This document shows, one piece after another, positions 25,608 through 34,124 of a stretch of DNA of 39,181 bases. Within the stretch, counting starts at the first letter, position 1, and every line of letters begins with the position of its first letter. This DNA comes from Pelagibacterales bacterium SAG-MED32. GTDB taxonomy: Bacteria > Pseudomonadota > Alphaproteobacteria > Pelagibacterales > AG-422-B15. The translations under genes and the position numbers were made by a program. The notes beneath the pieces were generated by a model. That model ran no database searches. It worked only from the letters and a program-made list of their open reading frames with translations, and had not been told where the DNA came from. The stretch covers positions 24,001 through 63,181 of the forward strand of contig JACWEC010000001.1 of the NCBI GenBank assembly GCA_014653725.1, written 5' to 3'.

Positions 25608-26468
25608 TTACCATGTTCTTGGATCAATTAATAATAAATCACTGGAAGCTAGATTATTCTCCTGAATTATTGTCTCTTTATTGAATGATGTATAAATCAT
25701 CTTTAATTGAGAAAGACTTTCAAAACCAACTACTGCATAATCAATTCCATGAATGCTTTTTAGAAAACTTAAACATCCATCAATTGGCGATAGTGAATGT
25801 TCATTAAGCCAATTATGGTAATTTCCCCATTGTTGCCTCCATTTATCAAACCTTTTTGGCAATTGTTTCTGCTTACACAAAAGAATACCTTGTAAAAAAA
25901 TCGACCTTGCATGAATTTCAATATTGTTTGTTTTTAATTTTTCTAATAATCCTGACGAAATGAGTCTTTGATCAAATATATTGACTGGAGCTTGAACAAT
26001 ATCAAATTTAAATTTTGAATTTATATTCAAATAATCTTGTGGAGAATAAAATGATATTCCAATTTTTTTCACAATTCCTTTTTCTTTGCACATTATAAGC
26101 AATTTGTATAAATTTTCTGCATATTTGCCAAGCATAAGTGATGAGTCGTGCACTAATAGACCATGAAGACTTTTGCGCCTTAATCTCTTCAATGAGAGAT
26201 TAATATTATTTAATATTTCTCTCTCATTTTCACATTTGTAATTAATATTAATTTTTGTTACCACATCAAAATCATTATCAAATTGATTTCCAACTATTTC
26301 TTCTGAACCAGTATAAGCTTGTGCTGTATCAATCATATTAATTCCTGATACGCGAGAAAACTGAACGATTTTTGAAATTTCATTTTGATTTTGGTTTAAA
26401 CTATATTCTTGATTGCTTAATATGCCATATGAGTCAGTAAACTGAGCAGTACCAAGTGATAGTTTCAT
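25608..26468 (-). CDS. Aldo/keto reductase
   Basis: 286 residues with the AKR tetrad in order: Asp47 and Tyr52 in MIDTAQAYTGSE, Lys72 in VTKINI, and His in HGLLVHDSS (about 106). The barrel continues with GISFYSP and DIVQAPVNIFDQRL, and the C terminus is shorter than in 320-residue AKRs. It should reduce a carbonyl with NADPH, or oxidise the corresponding alcohol. It stands 9 bases downstream of PseI and 41 bases upstream of the class III aminotransferase, so AKR plus aminotransferase could replace a hydroxyl of the nonulosonate by an amine. Confidence 0.85.
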   Translation of the reverse strand: MKLSLGTAQFTDSYGILSNQEYSLNQNQNEISKIVQFSRVSGINMIDTAQAYTGSEEIVGNQFDNDFDVVTKININYKCENEREILNNINLSLKRLRRKSLHGLLVHDSSLMLGKYAENLYKLLIMCKEKGIVKKIGISFYSPQDYLNINSKFKFDIVQAPVNIFDQRLISSGLLEKLKTNNIEIHARSIFLQGILLCKQKQLPKRFDKWRQQWGNYHNWLNEHSLSPIDGCLSFLKSIHGIDYAVVGFESLSQLKMIYTSFNKETIIQENNLASSDLLLIDPRTW

Positions 26469-26477
26469 AAAACAGAG

Positions 26478-27545
26478 TTAAATTTTAAAATCAGAAAAAT
26501 TAAGTGGCATATTTTTTCTGAGGTTTTTTAGGACTTTCTTTCCAATAGCAGATTTAAAATATCTAGGATGCAGGCCTTTTGCAGGCCTAACTATTTTTAT
26601 GTTGTCAATTGTTAATTTATCTCCTTTTTTAATTTCTTTGGTAACATAAATAGACCTTCGGTGCTTTAAATTTTTAATCTCATCTTTTGTTGGCCCTATA
26701 TATGGTTTTCCAATACTTGACCATGCTTTAAAACTTTCATCGACTAGTTGTTTTAATTCTTTTGGCTCAATTGAAAATGTACTGTCTACTCCACCATCTT
26801 TTCTATTTATAGTAAAATGTTTTTCAATTAAACATGCTCCAGTTGCAATAGATGCTATTGGCACACCTAATCCGATAGTATGGTCAGATAAACCAACTAT
26901 ATATTTAAATTTTTTTTTTAAATAAGGAATAGTTGAAATATTTGAATTTTCTGGAGATGCAGGATACGTGCTTGTGCATTTTAGTAAAATTAATTTTTTA
27001 CAGCCATTCTTTCTTGCAACATTGCACGCCTCCTTTAGTTCTTCAATTGATGCCATCCCAGTTGAAATAATCATTGGTTTTCCAGTAGACGCTACTTTTT
27101 CAATTAGTGGGAGATGATTATTTTCAAAAGATGCAATCTTATATGCAGGAACATTAAGACTTTCCAAAAAATCAACCGCTGTTTCATCAAAAGGTGAACT
27201 AAAACAAACCATCCCTCTTGCATTCGCATGTTTCATTATTTTTTCATGCCATTCCCAAGGTGTATATGCTTTCTTATATAACGAATATAAATTTTGATTA
27301 TTCCATATATTTTTTTTATCTTTAATTGTAAATTCAGAATTTCTACTATTTAAAGTCATTGTATCAGCCGTGTATGTTTGTAGCTTTATTGCATGAGCTC
27401 CTGCATCAGAGGCCAAATCAACAAGCTTTAACGCTCTTTTAAGTGATTGATTGTGGTTACCAGACATTTCGGCAACAATAAAAGGAGGGTAATTCTCACC
27501 GATTCTGAACTTTCCAATTTTGACAAATTGGCGATCACGCATCAT
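26478..27545 (-). CDS. pseI: Pseudaminic acid synthase PseI
   Basis: 355 residues, full NeuB family length. TIM barrel: VAEMSGNHNQSLKRALKLVD, AHAIKLQTYTADT, FSSPFDETAVDFLE, IISTGMASIEEL, GLSDHTIG, and IEKHFTINRKDGGVDSTFSI followed by EPKEL, the PseI-type signature. A C-terminal SAF domain (about 285-355: RSIYVTKEIKKGDKLTIDNI) is present, unlike the NeuB-like protein at 15465. It condenses 2,4-diacetamido-2,4,6-trideoxy-L-altrose with phosphoenolpyruvate. It heads the minus operon that runs down to 19713, while PseH and PseG lie upstream beyond a 410-base gap. Confidence 0.92.
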   Translation of the reverse strand: MMRDRQFVKIGKFRIGENYPPFIVAEMSGNHNQSLKRALKLVDLASDAGAHAIKLQTYTADTMTLNSRNSEFTIKDKKNIWNNQNLYSLYKKAYTPWEWHEKIMKHANARGMVCFSSPFDETAVDFLESLNVPAYKIASFENNHLPLIEKVASTGKPMIISTGMASIEELKEACNVARKNGCKKLILLKCTSTYPASPENSNISTIPYLKKKFKYIVGLSDHTIGLGVPIASIATGACLIEKHFTINRKDGGVDSTFSIEPKELKQLVDESFKAWSSIGKPYIGPTKDEIKNLKHRRSIYVTKEIKKGDKLTIDNIKIVRPAKGLHPRYFKSAIGKKVLKNLRKNMPLNFSDFKI

Positions 27546-27955
27546 TTGTTAATTCCATTTCTTATTCCTCTATAGCGTTAAAATAAATATTTATATTATT
27601 TGACGACAAAATCAAGTACCCAACACTATCTCTCACTGAGTTAAAACCATTAAGCTTATCACCAATCGATTGATAGATTTAAAGTCGTCGCAGATAAAGA
27701 TATGAGAAAAATATCAAATATGGTTGAAAACTTAATTAGATAATATGTGGAGAGTAGGGTTTGGAAAATTAATCTTTTAATTTATAAATTTTTTGAGCGA
27801 GATTAGAAATTCTTTTGTCGTCTTTACAAATTTCTTTTATAATTTTTGATGTTGTGTCAAAATCAAATTTTAAAGATAATCTTAACAAATCCATCTAATT
27901 TTTATTATTTTTTGACCTAATATTTTATATTTCATTAACCAGTTTTATTCCTTGA
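27546..27955 (-). other. 410-base gap between pseI and pseH with gene debris
   Basis: The only gene-free stretch over 300 bases. I see no tRNA, repeat or clear promoter. A 41-codon frame on the minus strand (27894-27769, starting MDLLRLSLKFDF and containing DDKRISNLAQKIYKLKD) and a stop-flanked fragment on the + strand (27654-27743, containing KVVADKDMRKISNMVENLIR) both resemble the end of ribbon-helix-helix proteins. They may be remnants of a lost regulator or antitoxin. The gap separates PseI from PseH/PseG, so it may also hold the operon's promoter. Confidence 0.4.
27769..27894 (-). CDS. Small ORF, 41 aa, unknown (doubtful)
   Basis: ATG at 27894 to TAA at 27769. The product is charged and predicted mostly helical, with DDKRISNLAQKIYKLKD at the C terminus resembling a helix-turn of ribbon-helix-helix proteins. 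No good ribosome-binding site is visible upstream (TTAG only). A frame this short is not rare by chance in such A+T-rich DNA. It may be the tail of a degraded gene. Confidence 0.2.
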   Translation of the reverse strand: MDLLRLSLKFDFDTTSKIIKEICKDDKRISNLAQKIYKLKD

Positions 27956-28483
27956 CTAATTTTTTTTGAAACCTTTTTCATAAATTATATATTTTATATT
28001 GTTCCACGTTTCCTTGCTTAATACTAAATCATAACAATTTAATTTATCATCAAAATTAATTTGCTCATGTCCCCACCTTATATACCAATCTCTAATCCAT
28101 TCAAAACCTTTTTTTACCTGACACTCAATTTGAATTATATTTTTATTTTCAAATAACTTTTCAAATAATAAATATTTAATAACACTTCCATATTTGATTT
28201 CTGATTTAATGCTTAAATCTGATATAATACCCCATAAACAAGATTTGTTTTCTTCTGAAAATTTTTCTCCATATCCTAAACCAATGGTTTTTTTATTATG
28301 GATTAGAACATAATGATTGAAAAAAGGATTTTTAATTTTGTTATTAAACCATTCTAAATGTTCTTTTTCCTGTATGATTTTTGAATTAAAACTTGCCTTC
28401 CTTACTTCTTTTTGATTTCTGATTAGCAATATTTTTTTTAAGTTTTTTTTATTTAGTAGTTCAAAAGAATAATTATCAATCAT
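27956..28483 (-). CDS. pseH: PseH-like GNAT N-acetyltransferase
   Basis: 175 residues. The N-terminal third matches PseH/RimJ-like GNATs: LRRILLIRNQ-type start (KKILLIRNQKEVRK), then EHLEWFNNKI and YVLIHNKKTIGLGYGE. A helix-turn near WYIRWGHEQI corresponds to the end of the acetyl-CoA binding fold. PseH acetylates the 4-amino group of UDP-4-amino-4,6-dideoxy-AltNAc. Assignment rests on fold, size and position next to PseG and near PseI; similarity to the classical Campylobacter and Helicobacter enzyme looks distant. It is 53 bases downstream of PseG. Confidence 0.75.
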   Translation of the reverse strand: MIDNYSFELLNKKNLKKILLIRNQKEVRKASFNSKIIQEKEHLEWFNNKIKNPFFNHYVLIHNKKTIGLGYGEKFSEENKSCLWGIISDLSIKSEIKYGSVIKYLLFEKLFENKNIIQIECQVKKGFEWIRDWYIRWGHEQINFDDKLNCYDLVLSKETWNNIKYIIYEKGFKKN

Positions 28484-28536
28484 ATTTAATCTATATATAA
28501 ATATTTACTAATTACAAACTAAAAAACAATAACAAA

Positions 28537-29550
28537 CTATAACTTACTTAAACTTAAAATTTTGTCGACAACTCTTTTGACTCCCAATTCATCAATGTGA
28601 TTAAATTTTTTAAATTTCAATTTTCCATTTAACCATTCCATTAATTGAAACTTTAATTCTTTGCTATTATTTACTAATTTTATGTACCCTTTTGCATCTA
28701 AATCTTCTGCTGCTTTTTTCTGATTTTTTGCAACTACAAATTGGAAACAATTTGCACCCATATATAATCTTTCCCATGTTGATCCACCTGAAGCCCCTAT
28801 AACGATTGAAGAATTCAAAATATATTTAGAGATATTGTTGGTACTTTGTATGATTTTATGTTTTTTACTTTTTATTTTTTTTGTAAACTGTTTTGCTAAA
28901 GGTCCTATAATAATAATAAATTCATCAATATAATGCAAATTTTCTAAGGCATTATAAATCTTTAATGTAAGATTTTGAGGATCCGCTCCACCAAAACTAA
29001 TGAGACAAACAATTTTATTTGTTTTTTTCAATATAACCTTTTTTTTAAATTCTTCACGAAGTAAAAAATATCTACTACCCAATAGTTGCTTACAATCACT
29101 ATTTAAAAGTTTATGATAATCCTTTCTCTTTCTTCCAAAAGTTTGGTCCAAGAGCAAATCACAGTGATGTTTGCGATTAGCTAGGTCATCAATAACCATT
29201 AAATAATTCACATGTTTTTTAATTATTTTTTCCCATTTATAATCGTACTGGTAATTGTCTAATACCACCAAGTCATAATGTTTTTTTGCAATAATCTCTA
29301 ATATCTTTATTGAGTCATTTATTTGTCGTTTGGATTTATGAATCTTATTATATTTTGGAACTCGATGAAAATGAATTTTATTTTGATTTAATTTTTTGAT
29401 TAAGTATTTAGATTCAATTGACCCTGCAAAGTCTATGTGCAATTTACTTTTTTTTAACTCATTTGCTAAAGTCAAACATCGATAAAAATGGCCGGATCCT
29501 ATTTTTTCATAAGCATCTACTCTAAATAAAATATGTTTTATCGGTGACAT
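28537..29550 (-). CDS. pseG: UDP-2,4-diacetamido-2,4,6-trideoxy-altropyranose hydrolase PseG
   Basis: 337 residues, GT-B-like fold related to MurG. The N terminus FRVDAYEKIGSGHFYRCLTLA (9-29) contains the RxD...IGxGHxxRC signature with catalytic His21. VVLDNYQYD, MVIDDLANRKHHCDLLLDQ, LISFGGADPQN (nucleotide-binding) and VIGASGGSTWERLYMG follow in family order. It cleaves UDP from the PseH product before condensation by PseI. The gene is divergent from the formyltransferase at 29635, with 84 bases between starts that should contain the promoters of both blocks. Confidence 0.92.
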   Translation of the reverse strand: MSPIKHILFRVDAYEKIGSGHFYRCLTLANELKKSKLHIDFAGSIESKYLIKKLNQNKIHFHRVPKYNKIHKSKRQINDSIKILEIIAKKHYDLVVLDNYQYDYKWEKIIKKHVNYLMVIDDLANRKHHCDLLLDQTFGRKRKDYHKLLNSDCKQLLGSRYFLLREEFKKKVILKKTNKIVCLISFGGADPQNLTLKIYNALENLHYIDEFIIIIGPLAKQFTKKIKSKKHKIIQSTNNISKYILNSSIVIGASGGSTWERLYMGANCFQFVVAKNQKKAAEDLDAKGYIKLVNNSKELKFQLMEWLNGKLKFKKFNHIDELGVKRVVDKILSLSKL

Positions 29551-29634
29551 TGTGTTATTTTTAATATTATCTTCATATGATGTCTATTAATATAAATTGA
29601 GAACGACTCCGAATTAAAAATTAAGTGTAAATTA

Positions 29635-30348
29635 ATGATAGCAAAAAAATATATTCTTGTAATTAAATATAACTGGCATGAAAAATTTTTTAACCAATTT
29701 AGAAAGCAGCTGTCAGGTAAATGGTTTATCATTAAAAATGAAAAACTACTTAATTACAAATATTTAAAAAAAATTAATCCTAACTATATTTTCTTTCCTC
29801 ACTGGAGTAAAAAAGTTGATCAAAGCATAGTAAATAATTTTCAATGCATCTGCTTTCATGAAACAGACTTACCTTATGGAAGAGGTGGAACACCAATTCA
29901 AAATTTAATATTAAAAAATCATAAAAAAACTAAAATATCTGCAATCAGAATGATAAATGAAATTGATGCGGGACCAATATACTTAAAAAGAAGTTTATTG
30001 TTGTCTGGTAGCGCAAAAGAAATTTATGAAAGAGCATTTAAAATATATTTAAAAATGATAAAAAAAATAGTTGAAAACAAGATAACTCCCAAGGAACAAG
30101 TAGGAAAAGTTATAAATTTTTATAGAAGAATACCAGAGCAAAGTAGGATTACATCTGAAATTGAGACATTAGAAAAACTTTATAATCATATACGCATGCT
30201 GGATGCTGAAGGTTACCCAAACGCATTTTTGGAATTCAATAAGCTCAAATTTGAATTCATTAATGCAAAAAAAAATGGTAATGTGCTTACTACGGAAGTA
30301 AAAATTAAGAATATTAAAAAGTCTAATACAGTTAAGAATAATAGATGA
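29635..30348 (+). CDS. Formyltransferase-fold protein of the pseudaminate locus
   Basis: 237 residues with a formyltransferase core: NYIFFPHWSKKVD, CFHETDLPYGRGGTPIQNLI, and MINEIDAGPIYLKRSLLLSG with the catalytic Asp. The His of the triad is present in CFHETD, but the Asn normally two residues before it is Cys; PYGRGG in place of the PxYRG loop is the form I associate with formyltransferases of pseudaminate loci. The C-terminal 60 residues contain YRRIPEQS. It overlaps the PIG-L deacetylase by four bases (ATGA), suggesting exchange of an N-acetyl for an N-formyl group. That reaction is inference. Confidence 0.8.
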   Translation: MIAKKYILVIKYNWHEKFFNQFRKQLSGKWFIIKNEKLLNYKYLKKINPNYIFFPHWSKKVDQSIVNNFQCICFHETDLPYGRGGTPIQNLILKNHKKTKISAIRMINEIDAGPIYLKRSLLLSGSAKEIYERAFKIYLKMIKKIVENKITPKEQVGKVINFYRRIPEQSRITSEIETLEKLYNHIRMLDAEGYPNAFLEFNKLKFEFINAKKNGNVLTTEVKIKNIKKSNTVKNNR

Positions 30349-31046
30349 ATTTTAAATATAAGAAGATACTAACTTTTTTTGCACATCCAGATGATGAGAC
30401 GCTTGCTGCAGGTGCAACAATTCACAATTTATCGAAAAAAAAGGATTGTGAAATATTTGTTGCGATACCTAATACAGGAATTGATGGAAGGAAAAATAAA
30501 ATTAATATTAAAAAGAGAAATTTATTAAAGAAATCCTTGAAAAGTGAAACAGCACAAGCTTTAAATAAAATCGGAGTTAATAAAAAGAATATATTCTTTG
30601 GTAATTTCAAAGATAATGAAAGTGATAGTCATTCATTATTAGAGATTATACACTGGTTTGAAAATATCATTTCTAAAGTAAAACCTGATTTAGTGTTAAC
30701 ACACCATAGATATTGTACGAATATTGACCACAGATACTGTCATGAGGCAGCTATTGTTGCTACTAGAGCAAAACACAATCAGCACATTGCACTAATGGCA
30801 GCAGAAGTTCCATCTAGCACTGGATATTTGAAGCCAACAAATTGGGAACCAAATTTTTTTTATTCCATAAGTGAAACTGACCTTGAAGCAAAAATAAACG
30901 CTATGGAGACTTTTACATCGGAAGTGCAGAAAGATCCTGGTCCAAGGTCACCCGAAGTTCTTAGAGCACTTGCTAAAGTAAGAGGATCTCAAAGTGGGTT
31001 TTATTTTGCGGAGTCGTTTATAATACTTAACATATATAATCAATAA
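30345..31046 (+). CDS. PIG-L family deacetylase
   Basis: 233 residues of the LmbE/PIG-L zinc deacetylase family. Zinc and catalytic motif FFAHPDDETLAAG (11-23) gives His14, Asp16 and Asp17, and the second motif THHRYCTNIDHRYCHEAA supplies the distal His. The family removes N-acetyl groups from GlcNAc-containing lipids, mycothiol precursors and nucleotide-linked amino sugars. It overlaps the formyltransferase gene by four bases upstream and the UDP-sugar dehydrogenase by one base downstream (TAATG). No export signal is visible, so it acts in the cytoplasm. Confidence 0.88.
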   Translation: MNFKYKKILTFFAHPDDETLAAGATIHNLSKKKDCEIFVAIPNTGIDGRKNKINIKKRNLLKKSLKSETAQALNKIGVNKKNIFFGNFKDNESDSHSLLEIIHWFENIISKVKPDLVLTHHRYCTNIDHRYCHEAAIVATRAKHNQHIALMAAEVPSSTGYLKPTNWEPNFFYSISETDLEAKINAMETFTSEVQKDPGPRSPEVLRALAKVRGSQSGFYFAESFIILNIYNQ

Positions 31047-32215
31047 TGCACCGTATTGCAGTGATAGGTCTAGGTTATGTGGGCGCATCGCTTGCTATAA
31101 TGCTTTCACAAAAGAATATTGTAGTTGGGTATGATACAGATCAAGATAAAATAGATATGTTGAATGCAAAACGTAGTCCAATTAATGAACCTAAACTAAA
31201 AGAATTTATAAAGAGTAAAGAATTAAATTTTGTAGCTGTGAAAAAAAAAGAAGAAGCTTACAAAGATGCTGAATTTGTAATAATTGCTACTCCAACAAAT
31301 TATAATGAAAAAACAAGTGAATTTGATACAAAAAGTGTAGAAGAAGCAATTAATTATGGAATTAAGATTAATAAAAAATGTCTTTTTATTATTAAATCCA
31401 CGGTTCCAATTGGATTTACTGAAGCACATAATTTAAAATTTGAGTTTAATAGAATTATATTTTCACCCGAATTTATCAGAGAGGGAAATTCTTTCAATGA
31501 CAACTTATATCCATCTAGAATTATTGTTGGCAATGAGTCAAATCTTTCTTTTCAGTTTGGTGAAATAATAAAAGGTATATCTAAAAACAAGAGTAATTCT
31601 GTTTTGTTTATGACTTCTAAGGAAGCTGAAGCAGTTAAATTATTCTCAAACACCTACCTTGCAATGCGGGTTGCTTTCTTTAACGAGTTAGATAGTTTTT
31701 CAATAGTAAAAAAAATGAATACAACAAAACTAATTGAAGGTATTTGTAAAGATGATAGAATTGGGGAATATTATAATAATCCTTCCTTTGGATATGGAGG
31801 ATATTGCCTTCCAAAAGATACTAAACAATTATTAGCAAATTATAAAGATATACCTCAGAGTCTTATAGAGGCAACAATTGAGTCAAATGAATTACGTAAA
31901 AATTTTATTGTTAATGAAATATTACATAAAAGTCCAAAAACAATTGGTGTTTATAGACTGATTATGAAAAAAGATTCTGATAACTTTAGATCATCATCAA
32001 TTATTGACCTTATTCAAAAATTATCACTGCATAATAAAAAAATAATTATTTATGAGCCTTTAATAGCATATGAAATGTTTAATGGCTTTGAAGTTTCAAA
32101 AAATTTAAGTTCTTTCAAAGAAATGGCTGATATAATTATTACAAATAGGTTTTCTGATGAATTAATAGATGTGGAAAAAAAAGTGTTTTCAAGAGATATA
32201 TTTAATAAAGAGTAA
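31046..32215 (+). CDS. UDP-glucose/UDP-N-acetylhexosamine 6-dehydrogenase
   Basis: 389 residues with all three domains of the UDPGDH family. NAD-binding VIGLGYVGASLA (6-17), IATPTNYNEK, KSTVPIGFT, SPEFIREG and EAEAVKLFSNTYLAMRVAFF with catalytic Lys198 and Asn202, then GGYCLPKDTK with nucleophile Cys254. It oxidises a UDP-hexose to the uronic acid using two NAD+. The short form and sequence are closest in feel to UDP-glucose 6-dehydrogenase (Ugd), but the donor cannot be decided by eye. It adds a uronic acid branch to an otherwise nonulosonate operon. Confidence 0.9.
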   Translation: MHRIAVIGLGYVGASLAIMLSQKNIVVGYDTDQDKIDMLNAKRSPINEPKLKEFIKSKELNFVAVKKKEEAYKDAEFVIIATPTNYNEKTSEFDTKSVEEAINYGIKINKKCLFIIKSTVPIGFTEAHNLKFEFNRIIFSPEFIREGNSFNDNLYPSRIIVGNESNLSFQFGEIIKGISKNKSNSVLFMTSKEAEAVKLFSNTYLAMRVAFFNELDSFSIVKKMNTTKLIEGICKDDRIGEYYNNPSFGYGGYCLPKDTKQLLANYKDIPQSLIEATIESNELRKNFIVNEILHKSPKTIGVYRLIMKKDSDNFRSSSIIDLIQKLSLHNKKIIIYEPLIAYEMFNGFEVSKNLSSFKEMADIIITNRFSDELIDVEKKVFSRDIFNKE

Positions 32216-32221
32216 TTTATT

Positions 32222-33088
32222 ATGAACAGTTGTTATTTGTGTAATAATAATAGTTCCAAAACTTATTGCTTTTATAATCTAATACACATGGGTGTTAGAG
32301 ATAATGAACACCTTAAGGTACTTAAATGTAAAAAATGCAAATTTACTTTTCTTAATAACAACGATCACATTACAGAAAATCACTATCAAGAATCTAAGAT
32401 GCATGAAAATGATTTAAGCATGGAAAAATGGATTTCAATTACTAAAAAAGATGATTTGAGGAGGTTTAATTTTTTGAAAAATATTTTAAGAGATAAATCA
32501 GTCTTGGATTATGGATGTGGTAATGGAAATTTTCTAGAATTATCCAAAAATCTTGCTTATGATATATCGGGTATTGAGGTAGAAGAAAGAATATTACAAC
32601 ACCTGGGTAAACGGTTTTCAGTATATAATAATATTAATAAATTAAAAAAAAACTTTGATGTAATTACATCTTTTCATGTTTTAGAACATTTAAAAGATCC
32701 TATTTCTAAATTAAAAGAAATTAAAAAATATCTATCCCCTGATGGACTTCTTGTAATTGAAGTCCCTAATATTGATGATGTTTTGATTAAAACCTATAAG
32801 AGTAATTCTTTCTTAGATTTTACATTTTGGAGCAACCATCTTTCATATTTCAATGCCTCAAGCTTAGAGCAAACATTGAATTTGGCAGGTTTCACAAAAA
32901 AACGAATATATCAAATACAGAGATACCCTTTGCCGAATCACCTTTACTGGCTGTTCATGAAAAAACCTGGTGGGCATCAAAAATGGCAATTTTTATCAAA
33001 TAATTTATTTAATAAACCCTATGAATATTTGCTAAAAAGTATAAAACAATGCGATACGTTGTTAGGCATATTCAGTCCAAATAAATAA
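32222..33088 (+). CDS. Methyltransferase with N-terminal zinc-binding cysteines
   Basis: 288 residues. Four cysteines (C4, C7, C36, C39) form a zinc site at the N terminus, then a class I methyltransferase domain with DYGCGNG at 96-102, FHVLEHLKDP and LSPDGLLVIEVPN. The module order resembles sugar C-methyltransferases of the TylC3 type, though these are longer (about 400 residues) and carry an extra C-terminal domain. It begins 6 bases after the dehydrogenase and is followed 16 bases later by PseB. Possible roles are methylation of a nucleotide sugar or the nonulosonate. Confidence 0.82.
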   Translation: MNSCYLCNNNSSKTYCFYNLIHMGVRDNEHLKVLKCKKCKFTFLNNNDHITENHYQESKMHENDLSMEKWISITKKDDLRRFNFLKNILRDKSVLDYGCGNGNFLELSKNLAYDISGIEVEERILQHLGKRFSVYNNINKLKKNFDVITSFHVLEHLKDPISKLKEIKKYLSPDGLLVIEVPNIDDVLIKTYKSNSFLDFTFWSNHLSYFNASSLEQTLNLAGFTKKRIYQIQRYPLPNHLYWLFMKKPGGHQKWQFLSNNLFNKPYEYLLKSIKQCDTLLGIFSPNK

Positions 33089-33104
33089 AATTTTATAAAA
33101 GTAT

Positions 33105-34112
33105 ATGAAGTTTAAAAATAGAGGAATACTTATCACGGGTGGAACGGGCTCATTTGGCAAAGAATTTGTAAAAAAAATATTATCAATTGAGCCAAAAATA
33201 AAAAGACTTGTGGTTTTTAGTAGAGATGAATTAAAACAGTATGAAATGTCAAAGACATTTAATGAAGATAAGTATCCAGGAATAAGATACTTTTTAGGAG
33301 ATGTAAGAGACTCTGAGAGACTTCAAAGTTCAATGGAAGGTATAGATACTGTAATACATGCTGCTGCCTTAAAACAAGTACCAGCAGCAGAGTACAACCC
33401 TTTTGAATTTATAAAAACAAATATAATAGGGGCAAAAAATATTATTGAGGCTTGTAAAATTAATAGAATTAAAAATGTGATTGCACTATCAACCGATAAA
33501 GCATGTTCGCCAATAAATCTCTATGGAGCGACAAAACTATGTTCAGATAAACTTTTCGTATCAGCAAATAACTATGTAGGTAAAAGTGATACAAAATTTG
33601 CTGTAGTTAGATATGGAAATGTTATGGGCAGTAGGGGTTCAGTAATGCCTTTATTTCTAAGCAAAAAAGGCGAAAAGATTCTACCTATAACAAATAAAGA
33701 AATGACCAGATTTAATATAACTTTAGAAGAGGGAGTTGAGCTTGTTCTAAACGCTTTAGATAAATCTGTTGGTGGTGAAATTTTTGTTCCAAAGATACCA
33801 AGCTATAAAATTACAGATGTTGCTCAAGCAATAAACCCATCTGCAAAGCTAAAGATAATTGGAATTCGTCCAGGAGAGAAAATTCATGAAGAAATGATTA
33901 GTAAAAGTGATGCTGATAATACATATGATCTAGGAAGTCATTACGTTATACTTCCCCAAGGTTATCAAAAAGTAAATAATTATTATAAAAAAAATAGTAG
34001 AGCAAAAAAAGTTGCTAGAGGATTTAATTATGATAGTGGTAAAAATAGTAAATTTCTTAATGTCAAACAAATCCAAAAACTTATTAAAAAAAACATTGAT
34101 AAGAACTTCTAG
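33105..34112 (+). CDS. pseB: UDP-GlcNAc 4,6-dehydratase (C5-inverting) PseB
   Basis: 335 residues of the FlaA1/PseB short extended-SDR type, without the membrane domain of PglF. Cofactor loop TGGTGSFGKE at 11-20, FSRDELKQYEM, HAAALKQVPAAEYNPFE, LSTDKACSPINLYGATK with the Asp-Lys and Tyr-Lys catalytic pairs, RYGNVMGSRGSV, and IRPGEKIHEEM. It starts the pathway by converting UDP-GlcNAc to the 4-keto-6-deoxy-arabino-hexose derivative. PseC follows after 12 bases. Confidence 0.94.
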   Translation: MKFKNRGILITGGTGSFGKEFVKKILSIEPKIKRLVVFSRDELKQYEMSKTFNEDKYPGIRYFLGDVRDSERLQSSMEGIDTVIHAAALKQVPAAEYNPFEFIKTNIIGAKNIIEACKINRIKNVIALSTDKACSPINLYGATKLCSDKLFVSANNYVGKSDTKFAVVRYGNVMGSRGSVMPLFLSKKGEKILPITNKEMTRFNITLEEGVELVLNALDKSVGGEIFVPKIPSYKITDVAQAINPSAKLKIIGIRPGEKIHEEMISKSDADNTYDLGSHYVILPQGYQKVNNYYKKNSRAKKVARGFNYDSGKNSKFLNVKQIQKLIKKNIDKNF

Positions 34113-34124
34113 GAAATAAGCAAA

